DNA of 64,000 nucleotides, from NCBI GenBank assembly GCA_964498095.1, contig CAZCFY010000007.1, forward strand, positions 62,001-126,000, given 5' to 3'. Positions 33,182 through 41,916 of the stretch are shown in pieces. Source of the stretch: SG-bin7 sp964498095. Lineage in GTDB: Bacteria; Bdellovibrionota; Bdellovibrionia; Bdellovibrionales; SG-bin7. The notes beneath the pieces were generated by a model. The model was not told where the DNA came from. It saw only the letters and a list, made by a program, of their open reading frames with translations, and searched no databases. The position numbers and the translations under genes were made by a program. How positions within the stretch are numbered: the stretch's first letter is position 1; every line of letters starts with the position of its first letter.

Positions 33182-33830
33182 TCGACCACCAGCCATAAAT
33201 CTTTTTGGTAATAACAAATACGATGAGAGCGCCAATTCCCCAAACCAAATAAATTTTAAACTTATAAAGAGTAGAAAGAATATCGCGACCATAAATTGCC
33301 ACGAGAATAAGTTGGGTGGGTATACTAATAATGGCCGCAAAGGAATCCATTAATATAAACTTCCAAAGCTTTAAGTCCATCATCCCGCAAAATAAATGCC
33401 CCGGGAAGCGCACGCCGGGCATAAAACGAAAAAAGAAGACCGCCCAAATTCCATATTTTTGCGTCAGTTCCTGGATTTTTTGCATTTTACCATTTTTAAA
33501 AATCTTTTCAAAACGCGGACTCTTTTCGAGCAGCTTTCCTGAGCGATGGCCAATACTATAAACAAGAATATCGCTAAAAAGCACCGCGAGGACACATACT
33601 GTAGAGGCAACATAGGGGTTAACCGTCGGGGCCTCGGGATATGGTGGCGGAAATAAATCTGGATTCGCACCCATATGCGCTAAGATGGCGACGGTTATGA
33701 TCGTAACTTCTTCTGGAACTGGTAATCCAAAAGCGCTAAGCACCATCATTACGATGATGATCGAATAAGTCATCAGCGGTTGATAAGCGTAATTAGACAA
33801 ATAGGCAAAAATGACTTCTTCTGAGTACAT
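33138..33830 (-). CDS. DedA-family membrane protein
   Basis: A 230-residue membrane protein with GLPVPEEVTIITVAILA and FFRFMPGVRFPGHLFCGMM, the paired re-entrant motifs of DedA/SNARE-associated proteins (the F.R..PG.R motif is clear). DedA proteins work in lipid carrier flipping or proton-dependent envelope homeostasis. It overlaps the convergent kinase gene. An AAATG start with weak ribosome binding is used. Confidence 0.87.
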   Translation of the reverse strand: MYSEEVIFAYLSNYAYQPLMTYSIIIVMMVLSAFGLPVPEEVTIITVAILAHMGANPDLFPPPYPEAPTVNPYVASTVCVLAVLFSDILVYSIGHRSGKLLEKSPRFEKIFKNGKMQKIQELTQKYGIWAVFFFRFMPGVRFPGHLFCGMMDLKLWKFILMDSFAAIISIPTQLILVAIYGRDILSTLYKFKIYLVWGIGALIVFVITKKIYGWWSTRRPLPAPPRVPGS

Positions 33831-33869
33831 TTAAAAATTCTAGCGCTAGTTGCTGATCAAATACAGCTA

Positions 33870-34292
33870 TTAAGCGGCGTGCTGATCAGCAATTTCGAAC
33901 AATTCTTTAGCTTCGCTTTCAAAGCGAGTTTCAAGACTTTCGATCATCTTTTTTGTGTCAGCCAGAAAGCCTTTATTATCATTTTGAATGTTCTTAACTA
34001 ACATCCATTTTGAATAATAGCGGTCAAAATCTGCCTTGATGGGGTTGATGCTCTTCATAAAAGTCTCAGCGGCACTTTTAGTTTTCGCATTAGCTTTAAG
34101 CATGTCGGGATATAGAGTTTTCTCTTCGTGGGCCCAATGCATTTTAAGTGCTCCAGAAAGTTTCCCAACGGCACGAACGGCGTTTTGCGGCTCTTTAGCA
34201 AGATTTTCGATAATTAGAAATTGCGATAAATCGCCAATAAGTTTTAATAATCCGTCGTGATCTTTACGAAACTTTTCTGTTTTTTTGCCCAT
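33870..34292 (-). CDS. Hemerythrin-like HHE-domain protein
   Basis: A 140-residue four-helix protein with a start helix carrying His 12 (RKDHDGLLK), the central MHWAHEEKTLYPDM with two histidines and glutamate, and a C-terminal histidine near the end (IADQHAA). These positions fit a di-iron HHE domain, probably binding oxygen or sensing oxidants. A GGAGGCC ribosome-binding site lies just upstream. Confidence 0.82.
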   Translation of the reverse strand: MGKKTEKFRKDHDGLLKLIGDLSQFLIIENLAKEPQNAVRAVGKLSGALKMHWAHEEKTLYPDMLKANAKTKSAAETFMKSINPIKADFDRYYSKWMLVKNIQNDNKGFLADTKKMIESLETRFESEAKELFEIADQHAA

Positions 34293-34356
34293 TGAGGCCT
34301 CCTTGATAACCTTAATTATCGGAGGTAATGGGAGAAATATCTACTGGACCTGAATC

Positions 34357-34800
34357 TTAGGAGGGGAAGTTAGCCCGACCTTCGCCTACGAGTTCATTGT
34401 TGAGAAAAATCTTATATTCAATGGGACACGCTTTAGCAATCATTGCACTTACGCTGCAAAATTGAGTTTGCGAAAGTGTTACGGCTTCCACAAGTTTAGC
34501 GCGATCAATTTCTCCCTCAAGGCGATAGGCCAGATTTACCCGGGAAAAAACTTTCGGCAGCTTTTTTTCAACCAATTCCGCCTCGGATTCGATGAAAAAG
34601 TTTTTAACGTCCTGCTTATACTTCTTCATTAGCGCAATAACATCCATTGCCGTACAACCACAAATAGCCACTAAAACCATCGACTTTGGCGACGGTGCCG
34701 AATCTGTCCCAAGTGGCGATTTGGCGTCCATCATTACCGCATGGCCGTCTGAAACCGCTTCAAACTTCATTCTCTCGAGCCATTTACAATTTACTTTCAT
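34357..34800 (-). CDS. OsmC-family peroxiredoxin-like protein
   Basis: The 147-residue protein has the two OsmC cysteines: VAICGCTAMD at about 50 and LSQTQFCSVSAMIAKACPI toward the end, plus DSAPSPKSMVL typical of the family. OsmC proteins reduce organic hydroperoxides. ATG at 34800 is chosen because a G-rich ribosome-binding region (GGGGGG) lies just before it; a TTG four codons upstream is weaker. Divergent from the radical SAM gene. Confidence 0.87.
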   Translation of the reverse strand: MKVNCKWLERMKFEAVSDGHAVMMDAKSPLGTDSAPSPKSMVLVAICGCTAMDVIALMKKYKQDVKNFFIESEAELVEKKLPKVFSRVNLAYRLEGEIDRAKLVEAVTLSQTQFCSVSAMIAKACPIEYKIFLNNELVGEGRANFPS

Positions 34801-34882
34801 TTTACCCCCCAAAAACCAGGAAAACTTTACATCGTACTTACTCCCTTTTTATGACGAGAGCAACGCCTTGTGGTAAGAGAAA

Positions 34883-36709
34883 ATGATGCAAACCCTTTTA
34901 ATTACGCCGCCGCTAATTCAAATGAATTCGCCTTACCCGGCGACGGCTTACCTCACCGGCTATTTACGCCGCCAGGGGCTAGCCGTTGAGCAGCGCGATT
35001 TAAGCCTCGATTTTCTGCTTGGGGTTTTTTCCCGCCAAGGCCTACAAATAATTAAAAGTGAAATCGGGTCGCCAAAATCAGATTCCGCAAAATTTTTCTT
35101 GCAGGCTTTTGATGACTACCATGCCGTCATTGAACCAACGATTAATTTTTTACAAGGAAATGACCCTTCTCTTGCCGTGCGCATTGCCGAAAGGCATCTG
35201 CTCCCTGAGGGTCCAAGATTTTTGCCCCTATCCGAACACTCTGACTTGCTGGAAAAGTTTGGGGAACTTGGCGTTAATGACAAGGCCAAGTATTTAGCTA
35301 GCTTGTTCCTAGATGACATCGCCGATGTGATTCGCACGTCTTTGGATGAGAACTTTCAGTTTTCTCGCTACGGCGAGCAGCTCGCTTCTTCGCAAACAAG
35401 TTTCGATCCCTTATTTTTGAGCGCCCAAAAGCCTTCGGCGCTAATAGAAAAAATTTTAAAGCCGATCGTGAGCAATTACCTAGAAACCGTGCGCCCCTCT
35501 TTTGTCGGATTCACCGTGCCTTTTCCGGGAAATTTCTTGGGCGCGCTTTACGCCGCCAAGATTACCAAAGAAATCTCTCCACAAACCAAAGTTATAGTCG
35601 GTGGCGGATTTATAAACACCGAACTTCGCGAGCTCAGCGATAAACGAGTTTTTGAGTTTTTTGACTACTTGGTTTTCGACGATGGCGAATTAGCTTTGGA
35701 AAAGATCATTAAAGGCGAAGAGTCACTTTCAAAAACTTGGCACTTAGAAAATGGGGAAATTAAAAAGCACCCGCAGACTGTCAGTTCTAGTTTCCGCGAA
35801 TACGCCCATCCCTCATTCACTGGATTGCCGCATACAAAGTATTTCTCGATGATCGAAATGCCCAACCGCATGCACCGCTTTTGGTCGGACTTTCGCTGGA
35901 ATAAAATGATCTTAGCACACGGTTGTTATTGGAAGAAATGTACCTTCTGCGACGTAACGCTCGATTATATTCAGCGCTTTGAGCCATTAAAGGCGGCTGA
36001 GATTGTCGACACCATGGAAAGAGTCGCTAAAGAAACGGGATCAACGGGATTCCATTTTGTCGATGAGGCCGCGCCACCGGCGCTTTTAAAGGCCGTCGCC
36101 CTGGAAATCTTAAAACGTAAACTTACTTTTACTTGGTGGGGAAATATTCGCTTTGATTCTTACTTTACGGCAGAAGTCACGGAACTCTTGGCCGACGCCG
36201 GCTGCGTTGCCGTTACCGGCGGTCTTGAAGTTGCTAACGAGCGGCTATTAAAACTTATTAATAAAGGTGTATCGATCGATCAAGTCACCAAAGTCACAAG
36301 GGCTTTCCGCGAAGCAGGCATTTTTGTCCACGCTTACTTAATGTATGGATTCCCCACGCAGACGGAGAAGGAAACCATTGAGAGTTTGGAAGTGGTTAGA
36401 AAACTCTTTTTAAATGATTGCCTTGATTCTGCTTTCTGGCACCGCTTTGTTTGCACAGTCCACAGCCCCATTGGCAAGAACCCCGACAAGTTTGGCTTAA
36501 AACTTTTTCCCGTTCCCGCCCCGCCGACGGGTCTTTTTGCCGTAAATACCGTGCCCTTTTATGATCCCACCGAAACTGATCACGATTCATTGGGCCGAGG
36601 GTTGAAAAAGGCGCTGTATAACTATATGCATGGCATCGGCTTAAAGGAAAACGTCCGGGTATGGTTTCAGGAGAAAAAATCAAATGCAAGACCTTCAACC
36701 CCTCGCTAA
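34883..36709 (+). CDS. Cobalamin-type (B12-binding) radical SAM enzyme
   Basis: The 608-residue protein has an N-terminal B12-binding-like region (LLITPPLIQMNSPYPATAYL, then VGFTVPFPGNFLGALYAAK and VIVGGGFINTELREL) and a radical SAM domain starting LAHGCYWKKCTFCD. The cluster cysteines are spaced CX4CX2C, one residue more than the classic CX3CX2C. VTGGLEVANERLLKLINKG and AYLMYGFPTQTEKET fit the barrel's SAM-contact strands. The substrate is unknown. It overlaps the DUF2905 gene by 26 bases. Confidence 0.85.
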   Translation: MMQTLLITPPLIQMNSPYPATAYLTGYLRRQGLAVEQRDLSLDFLLGVFSRQGLQIIKSEIGSPKSDSAKFFLQAFDDYHAVIEPTINFLQGNDPSLAVRIAERHLLPEGPRFLPLSEHSDLLEKFGELGVNDKAKYLASLFLDDIADVIRTSLDENFQFSRYGEQLASSQTSFDPLFLSAQKPSALIEKILKPIVSNYLETVRPSFVGFTVPFPGNFLGALYAAKITKEISPQTKVIVGGGFINTELRELSDKRVFEFFDYLVFDDGELALEKIIKGEESLSKTWHLENGEIKKHPQTVSSSFREYAHPSFTGLPHTKYFSMIEMPNRMHRFWSDFRWNKMILAHGCYWKKCTFCDVTLDYIQRFEPLKAAEIVDTMERVAKETGSTGFHFVDEAAPPALLKAVALEILKRKLTFTWWGNIRFDSYFTAEVTELLADAGCVAVTGGLEVANERLLKLINKGVSIDQVTKVTRAFREAGIFVHAYLMYGFPTQTEKETIESLEVVRKLFLNDCLDSAFWHRFVCTVHSPIGKNPDKFGLKLFPVPAPPTGLFAVNTVPFYDPTETDHDSLGRGLKKALYNYMHGIGLKENVRVWFQEKKSNARPSTPR

Positions 36710-36917
36710 AGTTTTAATTGTTTTAGGCATTGTTATCACGGTTATTGGCCTAGCCCTTTTAAGCGGCGAGAAATTGGGGTTTTTAAAATATATCGGCCGT
36801 TTACCTGGGGATATTTCTGTGGAAAAAGAAAATTTTAAATTTTACTTTCCGCTGGCCACGAGTTTACTTTTAAGCATCGTTTTAACTTTTATCTTTTGGT
36901 TAGCGCGCAAATTTTAA
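36684..36917 (+). CDS. DUF2905 small membrane protein
   Basis: A 77-residue protein with two membrane helices (AKVLIVLGIVITVIGLALL and FPLATSLLLSIVLTFIFWL) and the family's central GRLPGDISVEKENFKFYFP. The start lies inside the end of the radical SAM gene with a CAGGAG site, so translation is coupled. Function of the family is unknown. Confidence 0.88.
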   Translation: MQDLQPLAKVLIVLGIVITVIGLALLSGEKLGFLKYIGRLPGDISVEKENFKFYFPLATSLLLSIVLTFIFWLARKF

Positions 36918-37008
36918 AAAGAATTTCACATTTTATCGCGTCATAAATTGCAATTAGGCCGTGGAATTCTTAACCTATTTGTTCCTTTAAGAAAACCATG
37001 GAGGTCAA

Positions 37009-37617
37009 ATGCGCTTAGCAATTCTTTTATCAACTTTAGCATTAGCCGTTTCGGCAACGGCGGCAACAACCACTACTAAATTTAATTTCGAGAACGCCGA
37101 AATCATGGACGTAATAAAAAGTTACATGACACTGACAGGACAGAAATTCGTAATCGACGTTTCCGTGACCCGCGGTAAAACAAGCATTTACGTACCCAGT
37201 GAAGTAACGGTTGAAGAAGCTTTTAACCTCTTGTCAGAAGCCTTAGCGCAAAATGGTTTAGCAATAATCGATAACGGCGGCACAATGACAATTACACAAG
37301 CCCGCAACGCAATTAAAGCGATGATCCCTACGGTTACCAAGATTACTTCTGTAAAACCCGAGAGAATGGTTAACTATATTCACCAAACCAAACACATTAA
37401 CGCTGCGGAACTAGAAAAATATATTCGCGTTTTGGTTTCTCGAGACGGCACCATGATGTCGCCAACTACAAATCAAATAGTAATTTCGGATTGGATTTCA
37501 AATTGCGAGAAGATGCGCCAAGTGATCGAACAATTCGACCGCCCTGGCACAAAATTTCGCGTTGCTAAACAAGAAGTGGCCCCAAAGCGCGAAAAAGAAA
37601 AATCAAGCGACGATTAA
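37009..37617 (+). CDS. Exported secretin N-domain protein lacking the pore domain
   Basis: The 202-residue product has a signal peptide (MRLAILLSTLALAVSATA). The mature part has a secretin/TonB short N-terminal (N0) fold (FNFENAEIMDVIKSYMTLTG, then VTVEEAFNLLSEALAQNGLA) followed by an N1-like domain (MVNYIHQTKHINAAELEKYI, TNQIVISDWISNCEKM). It ends in a charged tail with no secretin pore. It could be a periplasmic accessory of a type II/IV system. A GGAGGTC site precedes the ATG. Confidence 0.8.
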   Translation: MRLAILLSTLALAVSATAATTTTKFNFENAEIMDVIKSYMTLTGQKFVIDVSVTRGKTSIYVPSEVTVEEAFNLLSEALAQNGLAIIDNGGTMTITQARNAIKAMIPTVTKITSVKPERMVNYIHQTKHINAAELEKYIRVLVSRDGTMMSPTTNQIVISDWISNCEKMRQVIEQFDRPGTKFRVAKQEVAPKREKEKSSDD

Positions 37618-37940
37618 ATCGCGACTTCGGCTTCGGAATAAGGCTGCGAAAAACGAAAGCGCTTCCAATTTTTAATTTGGCGCTGAATTTGACTGGCGAG
37701 TTTAAGCACTAAAAGCATAGGATCGTCTTCACTTTCAGTTGCGGAAAATCTTGCAGGGCTTGAGTTTACTGCAGCCGAGCCGAAGTAAAAGTTGTTCTTC
37801 TTATTAATTTCGACCTCAAGGTAAGAATCCGTAGGAGCGATTTGCTGAACTTGCTCGGCGACAGTCTTAAGGAAGCTTAAGAACTCAGCTTCGGGTTGAA
37901 AACCTTTAAAATTAAAGTTGCATTGCTCAATCATAAGCAT
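37614..37940 (-). CDS. HPF/RaiA-like small protein (tentative)
   Basis: ATG at 37940 is chosen because AGGAGGT sits 6 bases before it; an upstream ATG ten codons earlier contains that site inside its own coding sequence. The 108-residue product has an acidic/aromatic strand pattern (YLEVEINKKNNFYFGSAAV), then ESEDDPMLLVLKLASQIQRQIKNWKRFR. That layout recalls ribosome hibernation factors, but the conserved basic residues are few. It overlaps the convergent secretin-N gene by 4 bases. Confidence 0.5.
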   Translation of the reverse strand: MLMIEQCNFNFKGFQPEAEFLSFLKTVAEQVQQIAPTDSYLEVEINKKNNFYFGSAAVNSSPARFSATESEDDPMLLVLKLASQIQRQIKNWKRFRFSQPYSEAEVAI

Positions 37941-38024
37941 TTCAGGACCTCCTAATATCGAATCGATCATATCTTAAATATGAAGAGAATATTCTTTTTG
38001 TCTAAATTGACATACTGCCGTCTC

Positions 38025-38090
38025 TCTAGACCTGTCCATAACTTGTTATAATTGTTAAGTTTTTTTGAAACTGTCAGAAGGTCCAGACTT
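38025..38090 (+). promoter_or_regulatory. Upstream region of msrBA: octamer, extended -10, 17-bp motif
   Basis: Three elements are packed here: TCTAGACC at 38025-38032 (also seen at 7399 and, inverted, at 7467), an extended -10 hexamer TGTTATAAT at 38044-38052, and TCAGAAGGTCCAGACTT at 38074-38090 (also upstream of the gene at 21609). A TTGACA lies at 38007-38012, but its spacing to the -10 is too long. The -10 is the likeliest promoter for msrBA. Confidence 0.4.
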
Positions 38091-38154
38091 TTAATGAAAG
38101 TCGAAATCCATTGAAAAATGAGGTACGTATACTAGGTATTAGGGGGCATTTAAC

Positions 38155-38694
38155 ATGATGAAATCTCTATCTTTAATTTTAACTTCCCTTATTTTATCTT
38201 CGCCTTATTCTTGGTCCGAAGAAGAAAGGAAATCGGCTGTGACTTGGAAAACTAATCACCTCGGCAAAGATCTAAAAAATATCCTTACACCCATGCAATA
38301 TGACGTAACTCAAAAAGACGCAACTGAGCCGGCGTTTAAAGGCGAGTATTGGGATAACCACGACGAAGGTATTTATGTGGATGTAGTTTCTGGCGAACCG
38401 CTCTTTAGCTCCAAAGATAAATTTGAATCCGGAACAGGATGGCCGAGTTTTACCCAACCTCTGGAGAAAGAAAACGTAGTTACAAAAACAGACTTTAAGC
38501 TTTTGTTTCCGCGTACCGAGGTCCGCTCCAAGATGGCAAATTCGCATCTTGGCCATGTTTTTAATGACGGTCCAAAGGACCGCGGCGGAAAGCGCTATTG
38601 CATGAATTCAGCCGCCTTAAGATTTATTCCTGTCAGTAAACTTAAAGAGGAAGGTTATGGCGAATACCTCAAACTCTTCGCAAAGAAAAACTGA
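38155..38694 (+). CDS. msrB: Exported peptide-methionine (R)-S-oxide reductase
   Basis: The 179-residue protein has a signal peptide (MKSLSLILTSLILSSPYSWS), placing it in the periplasm. MsrB motifs are clear: FESGTGWPSF, SHLGHVFNDGP and the catalytic cysteine in RYCMNSAALRF (about residue 149). The four zinc-binding cysteines of many MsrB proteins are absent (VVSGEPLFSS where CxxC would be). It repairs R-methionine sulfoxide and overlaps msrA by 38 bases. Confidence 0.93.
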   Translation: MMKSLSLILTSLILSSPYSWSEEERKSAVTWKTNHLGKDLKNILTPMQYDVTQKDATEPAFKGEYWDNHDEGIYVDVVSGEPLFSSKDKFESGTGWPSFTQPLEKENVVTKTDFKLLFPRTEVRSKMANSHLGHVFNDGPKDRGGKRYCMNSAALRFIPVSKLKEEGYGEYLKLFAKKN

Positions 38695-39172
38695 TATCGC
38701 GATATTCGCCGCCGGCTGCTTTTGGGGGGTCGAGGAAATTCTACGCAAAATCGAGGGTATTGTATTCACGCGGGTGGGATATACGGGTGGGAAAACGGAA
38801 CACCCATCCTATGAAGACATTTGCACGGGGCAAACCGGTCATGCTGAAGCCGTGGAAATTGAATTTGATCCAGGTAAAATTTCTTATGAAGCATTACTGC
38901 GTCTTTTTTTCCGTCTGCATGATCCCACCACTTTAAATCGTCAAGGCAATGACGTCGGTACCCAATACCGGTCAGCTATTTTTTATCGGGATGAGCAACA
39001 ACTAAAACAAGCGCAAGACGTAATTGCGGCACTAGAGGTTGAAAAGAAATTTCCCCGCAAAATTGCGACGACACTAGAGCCGGCAAAAATATTTTATTCC
39101 GCAGAGGAGTATCACCAAAAATACTTGCAAAAGAACCCTGGGGGTTATAATTGTCATTACTTGAGGGAGTAG
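38657..39172 (+). CDS. msrA: Peptide-methionine (S)-S-oxide reductase
   Basis: The 171-residue protein has the MsrA active site AAGCFWGVEEI (Cys 21), GYTGGKTEHPSYEDICTGQTGHAE and the C-terminal YHQKYLQKNPGGYNCHY. No signal peptide is present, unlike the upstream msrB, so it would act in the cytoplasm unless its start is wrong. The start lies within msrB with an AGGAAG site. Overlap of 38 bases indicates tight coupling. Confidence 0.93.
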   Translation: MANTSNSSQRKTDIAIFAAGCFWGVEEILRKIEGIVFTRVGYTGGKTEHPSYEDICTGQTGHAEAVEIEFDPGKISYEALLRLFFRLHDPTTLNRQGNDVGTQYRSAIFYRDEQQLKQAQDVIAALEVEKKFPRKIATTLEPAKIFYSAEEYHQKYLQKNPGGYNCHYLRE

Positions 39173-39174
39173 TA

Positions 39175-40215
39175 ATGACAAAACGACTGATACTAATTGC
39201 CATCCTAATCCCCGCACTTTCATCTGCCGCCGACAAACTTAATCCTGATTTAAGCATAAACGCCTTAGGCCTCTTTCGAAATAGTAATTTTGGCAATACG
39301 ACAGATCCCGATGCGCCTAAAAACGGATTTCATTTGCAAGAAGCAGAAATCCGGGCGACGTCAAATATAGATGCTTACTTTCGCGGGGAAGCGATATTTT
39401 CTGTAGAAAAGGAAAATGACGGCACTTACGTTTTCAATCCCGAAGAAATCTTTATCGAAACTCTCACAATACCGGGAGCCACTTTGCGGGCGGGCTTGTA
39501 CGAGGTAGATATTGACCGCCATAATCACTTACATGCCCATTCATTTCCTTTTATTGATTCGCCCATCTCAAACCAAATAATTTTGGGTGAAGAAGGATTG
39601 GTGGGTACGGGTCTTGCCGCCGCCATTTTAATTCCGGCCAGTTGGTATTTTGAAATCATTCCTCAGGTTTACACTACCGACAATGAAACTCTCTTTAATT
39701 CGACGACTCAAGATGATGTTGGCAACATGTTGTTCGTTAAAAACCTATGGGATTTAAGCGAATCAAGTACCTTGGAAATTGATTTGGGTTACGGCACGGG
39801 CCGCAATAACACCGACGGGCTAACGCAAGTAGGAAGTGCCGCCTTAGTTGCAAAGTGGCGGCCCGTTGAAAAAACAATTTATCGAAGCTTTTCTTGGACA
39901 GCGCAGTTTTTGACCAGTGATCGCGAAAACAACGCGCAACAAATTACCCGTGGGTATAGCACTTGGTTTCAATGGCAATTTGACCGCCGCTGGTGGTTTC
40001 AAGGCCGTACAGAAGCTGTTGGTTATCCTCACTTTACCGGCGATGAAAGTGTCATCACCCACAAAAATTCCTGGCTTTTTGCTTTTGTTCCAACGGAACA
40101 GTCAGCTATCCGGTTACAATATGATAACGTTCGGGCACCAACGAAAGAGACGGAACACATTTACTCTTTGCAATTTAACGTGAGCATGGGTGCGCATCCC
40201 GCACATAATTATTAA
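39175..40215 (+). CDS. Porin-like outer-membrane protein linked to metal uptake genes
   Basis: The start is ATG 39175, which has GAGGGAG 8 bases before it; an in-frame TTG at 39151 lies in msrA. The 346-residue product has a signal peptide (MTKRLILIAILIPALSSA) and long amphipathic beta strands (EAEIRATSNIDAYFRGEAIF, TLEIDLGYGTGRNN, WWFQGRTEAVGYPHF). HNHLHAHSF is a histidine-rich loop that could bind metal. It probably forms an outer-membrane barrel serving the binding protein and permease encoded next. Confidence 0.72.
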   Translation: MTKRLILIAILIPALSSAADKLNPDLSINALGLFRNSNFGNTTDPDAPKNGFHLQEAEIRATSNIDAYFRGEAIFSVEKENDGTYVFNPEEIFIETLTIPGATLRAGLYEVDIDRHNHLHAHSFPFIDSPISNQIILGEEGLVGTGLAAAILIPASWYFEIIPQVYTTDNETLFNSTTQDDVGNMLFVKNLWDLSESSTLEIDLGYGTGRNNTDGLTQVGSAALVAKWRPVEKTIYRSFSWTAQFLTSDRENNAQQITRGYSTWFQWQFDRRWWFQGRTEAVGYPHFTGDESVITHKNSWLFAFVPTEQSAIRLQYDNVRAPTKETEHIYSLQFNVSMGAHPAHNY

Positions 40216-40216
40216 T

Positions 40217-41104
40217 ATGAGAGTTTTTACCCTATTTTTCTTTTTCGTTTTATCAGCAAAGGCGGAAATAAAAATTGTTACTTCGACAGCAACTCTCGCT
40301 GATTTAGCAAAAACCGTTGGCGGCAGTTATGTTTCGGTTTCCACTATTGCCAAGGGGCCGCAAGATCCGCATTATGTCGAAGCAAAACCTTCCTATATGA
40401 TTTTGGCTAAAAATGCCGATCTCTTTATCGCTAACGGCCTGGATCTCGAGACGGGTTGGCTGCCCAATGTATTACGTGGCGCGCGTAACCCAAAAATAAT
40501 GGAAGGCGCTAATGGCTTTATGGATTCTGGCTCACTTATTACTGCGATTGAGATTCCCGTTAAAGTGGATCGCGCGCAAGGCGACATTCATCCCAAAGGC
40601 AATCCGCATTTTCTCTTAGACCCCAATCGGGCCGTGAGCGTAACCAAAGCCCTGGCCGAAAAGCTTTCTAGTATGGATCCCAAACATAGTTCTGAGTTTT
40701 TAAAAAACCAAAAAGATTTTGCCGATAAAGTTCAAGCCAACCTAAAGAAGTGGAAGGAACGCGTCGCCGCAACGCAAGTAAAGTCGGTAATCACGTACCA
40801 TAAGACATTAAATTATTTTCTCGATACGTTTTCGATCACCCGCGCTGATTCTATAGAACCTAAGCCCGGAATTCCGCCGACTCCAGCCCACGTGATAGAA
40901 CTGCAACAAAAAATTAGGGCAGATAAAGTTCCCTGCATTCTCGTGGAAAGTTTTTTTGAGCCGGACTCCGCCGCCAAGCTTTCTAAAGACACTGGGATAA
41001 AATACTTTACGGTTCCCAGTGAAGTGGAGAGCACCAAAGAGGCAACAGATTACAATCAACTTATCGAATCTTTAGTCTCTGCCCTCGAGAAATGTAAGGC
41101 CTAG
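40217..41104 (+). CDS. Zinc/manganese-type ABC substrate-binding protein
   Basis: ATG at 40217 follows the previous stop by one base and gives a signal peptide (MRVFTLFFFFVLSAKA). The 295-residue cluster-A-1 binding protein has IVTSTATLADLAKTVGG, the metal histidines in GPQDPHYVEAKPS, GNPHFLLDP and TYHKTLNY, and PAHVIELQQKIRADKV. This matches ZnuA/MntC-type proteins; metal choice cannot be told. It precedes its permease gene by 2 bases. Confidence 0.88.
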   Translation: MRVFTLFFFFVLSAKAEIKIVTSTATLADLAKTVGGSYVSVSTIAKGPQDPHYVEAKPSYMILAKNADLFIANGLDLETGWLPNVLRGARNPKIMEGANGFMDSGSLITAIEIPVKVDRAQGDIHPKGNPHFLLDPNRAVSVTKALAEKLSSMDPKHSSEFLKNQKDFADKVQANLKKWKERVAATQVKSVITYHKTLNYFLDTFSITRADSIEPKPGIPPTPAHVIELQQKIRADKVPCILVESFFEPDSAAKLSKDTGIKYFTVPSEVESTKEATDYNQLIESLVSALEKCKA

Positions 41105-41106
41105 CA

Positions 41107-41916
41107 ATGTCTGATGCCGTCGTTTTCTTAGCGCCTCCCCTAGTAATGTGTTTTATTCTCGTCGGAATTCATTGCTATTTAGGTCTGCATGTTCTAGCTC
41201 GCGGAGTTATTTTTGTCGATCTCGCCCTAGCCCAGGTCGCCGCTCTTGGTACGACCGTGGCATTTATGCTTGGTCATGAGCATGACGACTCCACATCTTA
41301 TTTAATTTCTCTTTTAACAACTTTTGTTGCCGCTTATTTTTTTTCTTTGGCAAACCGGTTTCATAAAAAGGTTTCTCTGGAAGCAATCATCGGAATTACC
41401 TATGCTTTTTCTGCGGCCTGTGTCGTGCTTTTAATCGATAAAATGAGTCACGGTGCCGAGCACTTAAAGTACGCGATGGTCGGCCAGATCATGTGGGTGT
41501 CGTGGAGCGACGTAATTCGTACCGCTGTCATCTACGCTGTGGTTGCCGCAATTCATTTTATTTTTAGAAAAAAGCTTTTAGAAAATTCACTGGGCACAAA
41601 CCACAATACTTTCTGGGATTTCGTTTTCTATGCGCTTTTTGGCGTGGTGATAACAAGCTCTGTGCATGTCTCTGGCGTCTTGCTTGTATTTTCGTTTCTT
41701 ATCGTTCCCTCTATCATGGCCACTTTATTCTTTGACTCGCTTAAGGCCCGTCTGCTTTTTGGTTGGACTCTGGGTTTTACGCTTTGCTCTTTAGGAATGT
41801 ATCTATCCTATAAATTAGACTCGCCGCCCGGCGCCCTCCTGGTGGTACTCTTTACGGTAATACCTATAATTACGATAATTTTCTTTGGCCTTAAAGGGGC
41901 TCGCGCTTCGGCATAG
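41107..41916 (+). CDS. Zinc/manganese-type ABC permease
   Basis: A 269-residue protein with about eight hydrophobic segments, matching the ZnuB/MntB permease family (GVIFVDLALAQVAALGTTVA, ALFGVVITSSVHVSGVLLVF, the latter being the family's GPLLV-like stretch). Start is ATG at 41107, 2 bases after the binding-protein stop. The operon's matching ATPase (ZnuC/MntA) is not encoded here; the next gene is on the other strand. Confidence 0.87.
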   Translation: MSDAVVFLAPPLVMCFILVGIHCYLGLHVLARGVIFVDLALAQVAALGTTVAFMLGHEHDDSTSYLISLLTTFVAAYFFSLANRFHKKVSLEAIIGITYAFSAACVVLLIDKMSHGAEHLKYAMVGQIMWVSWSDVIRTAVIYAVVAAIHFIFRKKLLENSLGTNHNTFWDFVFYALFGVVITSSVHVSGVLLVFSFLIVPSIMATLFFDSLKARLLFGWTLGFTLCSLGMYLSYKLDSPPGALLVVLFTVIPIITIIFFGLKGARASA

